Positions 52,038 through 59,056 of a stretch of 64,000 nt of DNA are shown one piece after another (position 1 is the first letter of the stretch; every line of letters begins with the position of its first letter). The translations under genes were made by a program, and so were the position numbers. The notes beneath the pieces are model-generated. The model was not told the origin of the DNA. It made no database searches and saw nothing but the letters and a program-made list of their open reading frames with translations. This stretch comes from Paenibacillus durus. GTDB lineage: Bacteria; Bacillota; Bacilli; Paenibacillales; Paenibacillaceae. The stretch covers positions 744,001 through 808,000 of the forward strand of contig NZ_CP009288.1 of the NCBI RefSeq assembly GCF_000756615.1, in the 5' to 3' direction.

Positions 52038-52997
52038 ATGATACGGACACTGGCGGTTTCCCATCAGGGGGAAGTGCTGATGGATAAGCCGCTCTTTGAA
52101 ATCAACTTGGAGGATTACAAATGGATATGGGCGGATTTTTCGGAACCGACTTCGGACGAGACGCTGCTTCTGGATACCTATTTTCACTTTCATCCGCTGG
52201 CGATTGAGGATTGTATGCATGTGCTTCAGCGGCCGAAGCTTGATTACTACGAGGATGTGCATTTTTTTGTGCTGCATGCGCTGAATGAGACGACGCTGAA
52301 AGCGGAAGAGGTGGATTTGTTTGTCGGCAAATCGTTGTTCGTGACCTATCATCTTCAAGAGCAGGCGGGGATGGAAGAAGCCTGGGATCGGGTTGTAAAG
52401 GAAATACACAGCCGGAAGGGTTGGTCCGGCGGTCCGATCCTGGCGGCTTATACGGTGATGGACAAGCTGGTGGACAACTATTTTCCAAGCCTATATATGA
52501 TTGAGGACGAGCTGGCGGAGCTGGATAGCAGAGGGAGCAGCGAATCGGTGGAGGATCTGATGTCTCAAGTATTCGACGTTCGCGGGCGTCTCTTGAAGCT
52601 GCGCCGGACGATTGTGCCGATGCGCGATTTGATGTACCGGATTCTCAATTCCCAGCACATCCAGAGCAATGCGGAAGAACGCAGGTATTTCGGCGATATT
52701 TACGATCACCTGCTCAAACTGACGGATATGATCGAGGCCGACAGGGAAATGACGGCGGACCTGCGCGACAGCTACATATCGCTGAATTCCAACCGGATGA
52801 ACTCGATTATGAAGACGCTGACGGTAATCACAACCATCTTTATGCCCTTGACGCTGATTGCCGGCATTTACGGCATGAATTTCGATGTAATGCCTGAACT
52901 GAACTTTGCCTACGGATACCCCCTTGTCTTGCTCATCATGCTGCTGCTCGGGGGAAGTATGGTGCTGTGGTTTCAAAGACGGGGCTGGTTTAAGTAA
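52038..52997 (+). CDS. corA: Magnesium/cobalt transporter CorA
   Basis: The 319-residue CorA-type channel has a large cytoplasmic N-terminal part, a long stalk helix and two C-terminal membrane helices. The YGMNFDVMPEL loop carries the GMN selectivity motif near residue 282. It imports Mg2+ (also Co2+/Ni2+). ATG 52038 follows GGAGGACAGGAGG; the open frame before it has no support. A short hairpin (CCCCTCCC.../...GGGCAGGGG, 51959-51981) lies between glnL and corA and may terminate. Confidence 0.93.
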   Translation: MIRTLAVSHQGEVLMDKPLFEINLEDYKWIWADFSEPTSDETLLLDTYFHFHPLAIEDCMHVLQRPKLDYYEDVHFFVLHALNETTLKAEEVDLFVGKSLFVTYHLQEQAGMEEAWDRVVKEIHSRKGWSGGPILAAYTVMDKLVDNYFPSLYMIEDELAELDSRGSSESVEDLMSQVFDVRGRLLKLRRTIVPMRDLMYRILNSQHIQSNAEERRYFGDIYDHLLKLTDMIEADREMTADLRDSYISLNSNRMNSIMKTLTVITTIFMPLTLIAGIYGMNFDVMPELNFAYGYPLVLLIMLLLGGSMVLWFQRRGWFK

Positions 52998-53104
52998 GCG
53001 GGGTAGTAGGGGACAGGCGCTCGTAAGAAAAGCAACGCTTGGTGCCCTTTCGAAGACGCCGCCGACTCCTTCATTAGCGCCTTCTCTTCAATTACATATG
53101 GGGT

Positions 53105-53144
53105 TCTGGCGGCTGCGGTCAGAATAACGATCCCTGCCGCCAGA
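53105..53144. terminator. Possible terminator hairpin between convergent genes
   Basis: TCTGGCGGC (53105-53113) and GCCGCCAGA (53136-53144) pair perfectly. No T-run on either strand, so its efficiency is uncertain. Confidence 0.45.
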
Positions 53145-53161
53145 GCTTAAGGTGGCGCCGC

Positions 53162-53722
53162 TTACTTGCGGCGCCGTCTGCCTGAGGACGAACCGGAACG
53201 CCGCCGCCCCGAAGAGCCTGAACTGCGGCGCTTTGGGGCGCTTCTTTTGCTGCGCCGGCGAGGCTTGTAGGCTGCGGAATCTTCTTCCGCCGCGAGCAGG
53301 CCGGTCGCAGCGCCTAGCGCACCCGCCCCTTTACCTTTTCCTATGCTGCCCATAACGAGCTTGAACATTGGAGCCATCTGCTGAAAGCCCTGCATGACCT
53401 TCTGTACTTTGCCTACGGAACTAACGATCCCGTCGATTCCCCCCATGCGGTCGATAATGCCCTTGATCTGCTCCATATTCCCCAGGTTGGCGAGTCCGCC
53501 GAGGTTTCCGAGCAGTCCGCCGCTTTTAGCAGCCGTCTCTGCTGCTGCCGGAGCCGCAAGCGCGGTTTCGGCTGCTTCCGCTCCCAAAGAAGAGAGTGCG
53601 CCTGCTCCTCCAGGTCCCGGCACCTGCACGTAAGTATTGATGCCGGGGTAGGGGGACGAATTGAACGGGTCAGCCAGCGCGCGGCTGCTGCGATGGGAAT
53701 GATTATAGTAATGCTGAGGCAT
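53162..53722 (-). CDS. YqfQ/VrrA-like basic-tailed protein
   Basis: A 186-residue low-complexity protein: Tyr/His/Ser/Pro-rich N-terminus (MPQHYYNHSHRSSR), an Ala/Gly middle with GGLLGNLGGLANLGNMEQ, a conserved segment around FQQMAPMFKLVMGSIGKG, and an Arg/Ser/Lys tail. It fits the YqfQ-like (VrrA) family of Bacillales, of unknown function. The basic tail might bind nucleic acid or spore material (inference). AAAGGA precedes the ATG. Confidence 0.75.
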   Translation of the reverse strand: MPQHYYNHSHRSSRALADPFNSSPYPGINTYVQVPGPGGAGALSSLGAEAAETALAAPAAAETAAKSGGLLGNLGGLANLGNMEQIKGIIDRMGGIDGIVSSVGKVQKVMQGFQQMAPMFKLVMGSIGKGKGAGALGAATGLLAAEEDSAAYKPRRRSKRSAPKRRSSGSSGRRRSGSSSGRRRRK

Positions 53723-54084
53723 GATATCACATTCCTTTGTCGGTTATTTTTGCTATACTGTATGTCATGGGCGAACATAAGGTATGGACGGATGCCCGGG
53801 GTTACAGGGATAAAAGCGGAAAAGGGCAGACGCCCAACAGCCGGGGAAATCTTGAATAATCCTTGTCCGGCTTTGTTTTTGATGCCCTGATGCAGTAAGA
53901 TAGGAATGGTGCTGATAGATGGGAGAGCGGAACAGGGAGCAGCAGATATTAACGTTTTGTACATATGGAGTGGACAGTTGTCCGTGATTTTCATTCTTTA
54001 CAGCGTGAAATCGTTAATGCTTGAAAAAAGCGCTCTGGTGCAATATAGTAAAGGCAGTAAGCCACATTAGGGGATGATTATATT
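53723..54084. other. Intergenic region with divergent promoters
   Basis: Holds an extended -10 (TGCTATACT, 53751-53759), the yerC promoter (54021-54049) and a 30-codon frame at 53767 without a ribosome site. Nothing else is supported. Confidence 0.5.
54021..54049 (+). promoter_or_regulatory. Promoter of the yerC-cbiX pair
   Basis: TTGAAA (54021-54026), 17 bp, TATAGT (54044-54049), 35 bp before the yerC start. Confidence 0.75.
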
Positions 54085-54375
54085 ATGCAGCTGAAGAAGC
54101 TGAACGATAAAAGTATCGATCAACTGTTTGAGGCCATTTTAACTTTAAAAAATATGGAAGAATGCTATGTGTTTTTTGACGACCTGTGCACGGTGAACGA
54201 GATTCAGTCGCTTTCGCAGCGCCTTGAAGTTGCGCGTATGCTGGGCAAAGGCTGCACTTATAACCAGATTGAAGCGGAGACCGGTGCGAGCACGGCGACC
54301 ATCTCGCGGGTTAAACGGTGCCTTAACTATGGTAATGACGGCTATAAGCTGACGCTGGAACGCTTGGGGCGCTGA
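54085..54375 (+). CDS. yerC: YerC/YecD-family TrpR-related regulator
   Basis: The 96-residue helical protein has the TrpR-like core CTVNEIQSLSQRLEVARML and the HTH YNQIEAETGASTATISRVKR (residues ~62-81), as in the YerC/YecD family. These are putative DNA-binding regulators with unknown targets; the corepressor site of TrpR is not evident. The start follows TAGGGGATGA. It lies 5 bp before the chelatase gene. Confidence 0.9.
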   Translation: MQLKKLNDKSIDQLFEAILTLKNMEECYVFFDDLCTVNEIQSLSQRLEVARMLGKGCTYNQIEAETGASTATISRVKRCLNYGNDGYKLTLERLGR

Positions 54376-54380
54376 CACCG

Positions 54381-55166
54381 ATGAACCCGGGCGTGCTCAT
54401 CATCAGTCACGGTTCGCGCGATACGTCCTGGGTGGCTATCGTCGATGAAGGGGTAAGTGAATTATCGCTGCGGGAAGATCTTCCCGTGGCGGTTTCTTTT
54501 TTGGAGCTGGTGGAAGGGCGTTCCATTCAGGACGGGATCGATGCATTGGAAGGGCAGGGCGTTACAGATATTCTGGTCATTCCGCTGTTCGTCTCGTCGG
54601 GCAGCACCCATGTTGATGAGATAGCCTATGCGCTCGGAGCCAAGGATGAACCGGAAAAAGAGACCGATCTTCAGCCGTTTAGAGTAACAGCCCGCGTTCA
54701 CTATGGCGACCCCGTTGACGACGATCCGGATATCGCGGTCATGGTCTGGGATAAGATCCGGGAGCTGTCGGTTAATCCCGCCAGGGAGACTATTCTGCTG
54801 GTCGGCCACGGGAGTGTGCATGCCGGCTTCCGGCAGCGCTGGGAGCGCGGAATGTCGTCGCTGGCGGAATGCGTCCGCAGGGTCAGCGGCATTGCGGCGG
54901 CGGATTATGCGCTGCTGAGTCCGGACAGTGTAGGCGATAAGGTACGGTACTGGCGGGAACAGGGACATGAGGTGCTGGTCGCGCCGATTTTTTTAAGTGA
55001 AGGCTACTTTACCAAGAATGTCATTCCGGGGAGGCTCCAAGGATTAATCTATAAATATACCGGAAAAACACTGCTGCCACACCCGCTGCTGCCGCACTTT
55101 ATCGCGGCTCAAGTGGTGGAGATGCTGAAAAGGCTGCGCGCAGGAGAAAGTGAAGCGGGCCGGTAA
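54381..55166 (+). CDS. CbiX/SirB-like sirohydrochlorin chelatase
   Basis: The 261-residue protein has two repeated CbiX halves: VLIISHGSRDTSW with the metal-site histidine near residue 10, and ILLVGHGSVHAGFRQRW near 137. Other family segments are VIPLFVSSGSTHVDEI and VLVAPIFLSEGYFTKNVI. Such enzymes insert Co2+, Ni2+ or Fe2+ into sirohydrochlorin for cobalamin or siroheme. No other tetrapyrrole gene is nearby, so the metal is unresolved. ATG overlaps no gene and is 5 bp after yerC. Confidence 0.85.
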   Translation: MNPGVLIISHGSRDTSWVAIVDEGVSELSLREDLPVAVSFLELVEGRSIQDGIDALEGQGVTDILVIPLFVSSGSTHVDEIAYALGAKDEPEKETDLQPFRVTARVHYGDPVDDDPDIAVMVWDKIRELSVNPARETILLVGHGSVHAGFRQRWERGMSSLAECVRRVSGIAAADYALLSPDSVGDKVRYWREQGHEVLVAPIFLSEGYFTKNVIPGRLQGLIYKYTGKTLLPHPLLPHFIAAQVVEMLKRLRAGESEAGR

Positions 55167-55243
55167 TCCGTACCTGATCCGTAAATCGTGCTGCGGGTAT
55201 AACCGCAATCCTCATGTGCTTTTTCCTCTATTACCCACATATA

Positions 55244-55273
55244 TTGATTGTGCCCTTCAGAATTGGGTATAAT
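55244..55273 (+). promoter_or_regulatory. Promoter of the lipid kinase gene
   Basis: TTGATT (55244-55249), 18 bp, TATAAT (55268-55273), 41 bp before the start codon. Confidence 0.65.
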
Positions 55274-55314
55274 CAGTTAAGTTGTTCAATAAAGAAACGG
55301 GTGGAGTTCCGGTA

Positions 55315-56205
55315 ATGAAAACTGCGAGATTAATATATAATCCAACTTCTGGACGGGAAGAAATGAGGAGAAGGCTTGCCGATATTCTGGACCGTCTCGA
55401 CCAGGGCGGCATTGAGGCTACCACTCATGCGACGACGGGAGAAGGCGATGCGACAGCGGCGGCGGCCGATGCGGTGAATCGCGGATACGATCTCATTATT
55501 GCGGCCGGCGGCGACGGTACGCTGAATGAGGTAGTTAACGGGATGGCGGAGAAGCCGAATCTTCCTCCTCTTGGGGTGCTCCCGCTGGGAACCACAAATG
55601 ATTTTGCGCGCGCTATGGGTATTCCGAAGCACTGGGAAGAATCCTGCGATCTGATTATTCAGCAGCAATCGCGTCTTATTGACCTTGGCAAAGCCAATGA
55701 CCGCTATTTTATCAATATTGCCGGCGGCGGCACGCTGACCGAGCTGACATACGAAGTACCCAGCAGGCTGAAGACGATGATGGGGCAGCTCGCCTATTAT
55801 TTAAAAGGAATCGAGAAAATGGCCAGCCTGTCTCCGACAGAGCTGGTGATCCGCGCAAGCGGACAGGAGTTGATCCATGACGAATTCATGCTGTTCCTGA
55901 TTGCCAACACGAATTCCGTCGGAGGGTTCGAGAAGCTCGCTCCTGATGCGCGGATTGACGATGGGCTGTTCGATGTGATCGCCCTGAAAAAATGCAACCT
56001 CGCCGAGTTAATCCGCCTGGTTACCCTGGCGCTGCGCGGCGAGCATCTGCAGGATAAAAAAGTTGTGTATTTCCGTACGAATGAAATGGAAGTCACCTCT
56101 CCCGGTTATGTCCAGCTCAATCTGGACGGAGAGCTGGGCGGGACCCTTCCGGGCCATTTTCGTATCCTGCCACAGCATTTGCGGATATTCGCGCAGAATT
56201 CGTAA
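55315..56205 (+). CDS. dgkB: Diacylglycerol/lipid kinase (DgkB-like)
   Basis: The 296-residue protein has the DAG-kinase catalytic domain: LIYNPTSGREEMRRRL at the start, AAGGDGTLNEVVNGM near 64, and LGVLPLGTTNDFARAMGIP. The C-terminal beta domain includes DARIDDGLFDVIALKKCN. Bacillus DgkB phosphorylates soluble diacylglycerol released during lipoteichoic-acid synthesis, returning it to phospholipid. ATG 55315 follows GGTGGAG; a frame start at 55282 is less suitable. Confidence 0.9.
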   Translation: MKTARLIYNPTSGREEMRRRLADILDRLDQGGIEATTHATTGEGDATAAAADAVNRGYDLIIAAGGDGTLNEVVNGMAEKPNLPPLGVLPLGTTNDFARAMGIPKHWEESCDLIIQQQSRLIDLGKANDRYFINIAGGGTLTELTYEVPSRLKTMMGQLAYYLKGIEKMASLSPTELVIRASGQELIHDEFMLFLIANTNSVGGFEKLAPDARIDDGLFDVIALKKCNLAELIRLVTLALRGEHLQDKKVVYFRTNEMEVTSPGYVQLNLDGELGGTLPGHFRILPQHLRIFAQNS

Positions 56206-56235
56206 GCAGTATGAAGGCGAAATGCGATACACACC

Positions 56236-57876
56236 ATGAATAATGAAGATCATGAAAGAAGTGAAACCAAGCGAATGAATAATAACCGCAGCGGCCGCCG
56301 TCAAGGCCGCCTGGACAGTAAGGCGGCGGGAGTCGCCGCCGGGCTGCCTGTAAATAAAAACGATGAGGTCGTGCTGGATATCATCGGCATGACGCATGAA
56401 GGCGAAGGGGTAGGCCGGGTAGAGGGCTATACCCTTTTTGTGCAGGGGGCGCTTCCCGGAGAGAAAGTCCAGGCCAAGGTGCTCAAGACGAAGAAGCAGT
56501 ACGGATACGCCAAGCTGCTTGAGCTTGTAGAGGCAAGCGCTTCCCGCATCGCGCCGCCCTGCCCGATCTATGACCAATGCGGCGGCTGCCAGCTGCAGCA
56601 TATGGACTATGCTGCGCAGCTCAAGTGGAAGCGGCAGCTTGTAGTGGACAACCTGGAGCGGATTGGGAAGTTGGATGTGGCGGGGGATGAAGCGAACGGA
56701 GAGCCGCGGGGCGAACGGGAGCCGAGCGGGGAGCCGGGTGAGCGTGATGGTGAAGCTCAGGCGGGAGCGCCGCAGGGAGGGAATTCGCTGGAAGGCGATG
56801 AAGCGATCGCCAACTCCGGCGAGCCCCTCCGGAGCGGCGGAATTGTGGTGCGGCCGACGCTCGGTATGGACGAGCCCTGGCGCTACCGCAATAAAGCGCA
56901 GGTGCCGATCGGCGTTACCGACGGTGGACTAGTCGGCGGCTTTTACGCGCGCGGCAGCCACCGGATTATCGACATGGAGACCTGTCTGATTCAGCATGAG
57001 CATAACGACGCCGTCGTATCGGCCGTCAAGCGAATCGGCCAGGAGCTCGGCATCTCCGCATATAATGAAGAAACCGGCCGCGGCCTGCTGCGGCATGTCA
57101 TCGTCAAGAAGGCGTTCCGTACCGGAGAGATGATGCTGGTGCTGGTGACGAACGGACGGGATATCCCGCATTTTGACGCCTGGATCGGCAGCATCCGGGA
57201 GGAACTCCCGGATGTCGTGAGCATCTGCCAGAACGTCAATACGCAGCGGACGAACGTTATTTTTGGCGGCGAGACCCGCGTATTGTGGGGCAGAGACGTC
57301 ATCTATGATTATATCGGCGATGTGCAGTTCGCCATTTCGGCGCGGTCTTTTTACCAGGTGAACCCGGCGCAGACCGAAGTGTTGTACGGCAAAACGGTCG
57401 AATACGCCGGACTGACCGGCCGCGAAACCGTCATCGACGCTTACTGCGGCATCGGCACGATTTCCCTGTTCCTCGCGCAGCATGCGGACAAGGTATACGG
57501 TGTCGAAATCGTCCGCGAAGCCATCGAGGATGCGCGGTCGAACGCAAAGCTTAACAACATGAACAATGTAGTGTTCGAGGTCGGCGCATCCGAAGACGTC
57601 ATTCCAAACTGGAAAGAGCAGGGCATCACTGCCGATGTCATCGTCGTCGATCCCCCACGCAAAGGCTGCGATCCCCGCCTGCTGGAGACGATCCTGGAAA
57701 TGAAGCCCGAGCGGGTGGTGTATGTGTCCTGTAATCCGTCCACCCTGGCAAGGGATTTGCGGGTGTTGGAGGATGGTGGGTATCGGACCGTCGAGGTGCA
57801 GCCGGTGGATATGTTTCCGTGGACGGTGCATGTGGAATCAGTTGCTTTATTAGTATGGAATGAAACAGAGAACTGA
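56236..57876 (+). CDS. rlmD: 23S rRNA (uracil-5-)-methyltransferase, RlmD/RlmCD-like
   Basis: The protein methylates uracil in 23S rRNA with SAM. A TRAM domain lies at ~45-105, then Fe-S cysteines (CPIYDQCGGCQLQH, near 112), the RumA-type central domain (FYQVNPAQTEVLYGK), SAM motif DAYCGIGTISLFLA, DPPRKGCD and the catalytic cysteine block YVSCNPSTLARDL. An insertion of about 60 polar residues rich in Gly, Glu and Pro (near 145-205) interrupts the region after the Fe-S motif. The N-terminal ~35 residues are basic and poorly conserved; ATG 56275 is an alternative start, neither has a strong ribosome site. The AT-rich island follows. Confidence 0.88.
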   Translation: MNNEDHERSETKRMNNNRSGRRQGRLDSKAAGVAAGLPVNKNDEVVLDIIGMTHEGEGVGRVEGYTLFVQGALPGEKVQAKVLKTKKQYGYAKLLELVEASASRIAPPCPIYDQCGGCQLQHMDYAAQLKWKRQLVVDNLERIGKLDVAGDEANGEPRGEREPSGEPGERDGEAQAGAPQGGNSLEGDEAIANSGEPLRSGGIVVRPTLGMDEPWRYRNKAQVPIGVTDGGLVGGFYARGSHRIIDMETCLIQHEHNDAVVSAVKRIGQELGISAYNEETGRGLLRHVIVKKAFRTGEMMLVLVTNGRDIPHFDAWIGSIREELPDVVSICQNVNTQRTNVIFGGETRVLWGRDVIYDYIGDVQFAISARSFYQVNPAQTEVLYGKTVEYAGLTGRETVIDAYCGIGTISLFLAQHADKVYGVEIVREAIEDARSNAKLNNMNNVVFEVGASEDVIPNWKEQGITADVIVVDPPRKGCDPRLLETILEMKPERVVYVSCNPSTLARDLRVLEDGGYRTVEVQPVDMFPWTVHVESVALLVWNETEN

Positions 57877-57998
57877 TAAGCTTTGATATAAAGGTTTTTT
57901 TGTTGAAGCTTCAAAGCAGACAACTTATTTGAAGCTATAACAAGAGAAAGCCGCGCAGCTGGGTGTATCCAGTCCTACACGGATTTTGTTTATTTATC

Positions 57999-58223
57999 CT
58001 ACTCTACGGTCTTTTTGGCGGCGGCAATATGGCTTTGGATAAGGTGCCTTTCGACGGTTCTCTTGTTATATGGCGCTACAACCGACCCAATGAGTTCTTC
58101 TACAACTATGATTAAAGCGGGGTGTCCTTCTATCTTACCGTTCTTGTACGATACCCCAGCTTCGAAGTCTTCCCTGCTTATTTCAATTCCGTTGTTTCTT
58201 TTGAACAATTCGTAGTTATCCAT
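57999..58223 (-). CDS. Small hypothetical protein, AT-rich island
   Basis: A 74-residue charged protein (FKRNNGIEISREDFEAGVSY, ALIIVVEELIGSVVAP) with no family recognised. AAAGGTG precedes the ATG by nine bases, and a coherent hydrophobic pattern supports a real gene. It lies on the minus strand at the start of the island downstream of rlmD. Confidence 0.55.
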   Translation of the reverse strand: MDNYELFKRNNGIEISREDFEAGVSYKNGKIEGHPALIIVVEELIGSVVAPYNKRTVERHLIQSHIAAAKKTVE

Positions 58224-58278
58224 TGTCTACAACACCTTTTTAATAAGAGTACAGCAAGCCAACGTAAGGCGCTAGATT

Positions 58279-58310
58279 TATCTCTAGGTAACATCTATTA
58301 CCTAGAGATA
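58279..58310. repeat. Perfect 13-bp inverted repeat
   Basis: TATCTCTAGGTAA (58279-58291) and TTACCTAGAGATA (58298-58310) with a 6-nt spacer. It may be a regulator site or hairpin between the small ORF and the decayed gene. Confidence 0.75.
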
Positions 58311-58392
58311 GCAATATGACGGTATAGAGAATTGCATATATAATTGTAAAGACCTCTTTACTTATACAGGCCGTTATCCAAGGTGCTTCGAA

Positions 58393-58740
58393 ATGAGATA
58401 TACAGTCGCAGGCCAAGTAGGCGGTCAGGACGCTAAGATAGAGTTGCAAGACGGAACGGTAAGCGGAGCCCTTTCGCGGTACAGCTTGTACTGCTAGAAG
58501 CTGCGAACCTGGAAGGCGAACTGGTAGGTCCGATAGGTCAGCAGACCAGCACGAAGCACTTACGCAGCGCCCTTATCGGCCATGCTAGTTATCGACCGAG
58601 TACTAAACGACGTGGTTTATACAGGCGACGTACCCAAACCTGGTAAGGGTGCCCCCAGGGGCTATTATCTAAATAGCCAGGCATACAGTCGGCCGACTAA
58701 TTGGCGAATATCTTGCACAATATCTGGACAACAGCTGTAG
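58393..58740 (+). pseudogene. Decayed gene with two compensating frameshifts
   Basis: From ATG 58393 (AAGGTG seven bases before it) the frame reads MRYTVAGQVGGQDAKIELQD and on to VSGAL. It is then continued by the -1 frame near 58476 (AVQLVLLEAANLEGELVGPI), which returns to the original frame near 58580 (AMLVIDRVLNDVVYTGDVPK) and stops at 58738. Joined, these give about 115 residues; the original frame stops early at 58495. The sequence looks like a damaged small gene, possibly phage- or plasmid-derived. Family not identified. Confidence 0.6.
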
Positions 58741-58811
58741 TAAGAGCACAAAGTAAAAAAGAGGTCATTCCGGGATCCCTAGTTATCATAAATAATGGTT
58801 TCAAAAACATT

Positions 58812-58869
58812 AACTGTGACCCATAAGAAGGACACTTTGAAAAAAGTGACCCTCTTATGGGTCACAGTT
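58812..58869. repeat. Long imperfect hairpin
   Basis: AACTGTGACCCATAAGA at 58812-58828 pairs perfectly with TCTTATGGGTCACAGTT (58853-58869), and the stem continues inward with two mismatches to CACTT/AAGTG around an A-rich loop. It could be a two-way terminator, the ends of a lost mobile element, or a regulatory hairpin before the restriction-modification genes. Confidence 0.8.
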
Positions 58870-59056
58870 CAATCTTGATCAAAGGAGTTCTCGTCTTCTG
58901 TTTTTGATTTTATATTATGATTAACTGTCGAATAAAGGGGTTTCCTGTTGGGTTGTAGAATAATTTTAAGAGCTAAATTGCTGGAATATGAAATGCATTC
59001 TTAAATAATCTACTGTATCATTCCTAAATATTGATTGCAGAAAGGACTAAATTTTT

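Larger units (their letters stand above)
58224..59056. other. Intergenic part of the island with decayed gene and inverted repeats
   Basis: Contains the frameshifted gene (58393-58740), a 13-bp inverted repeat (58279-58310) and a long hairpin (58812-58869), described separately. The remaining ~190 bp before 59057 is AT-rich, with AGAAAGGA as ribosome site of the next gene. Confidence 0.6.

Noticed and set aside
53767..53859. 30-codon frame after an extended -10
   Set aside because: No ribosome site and no conservation evidence; the -10 more likely belongs to a promoter region only.
58240..58449. 69-codon minus-strand hydrophobic frame in the island
   Set aside because: It runs through the 13-bp inverted repeat and the decayed plus-strand gene, with no ribosome site.
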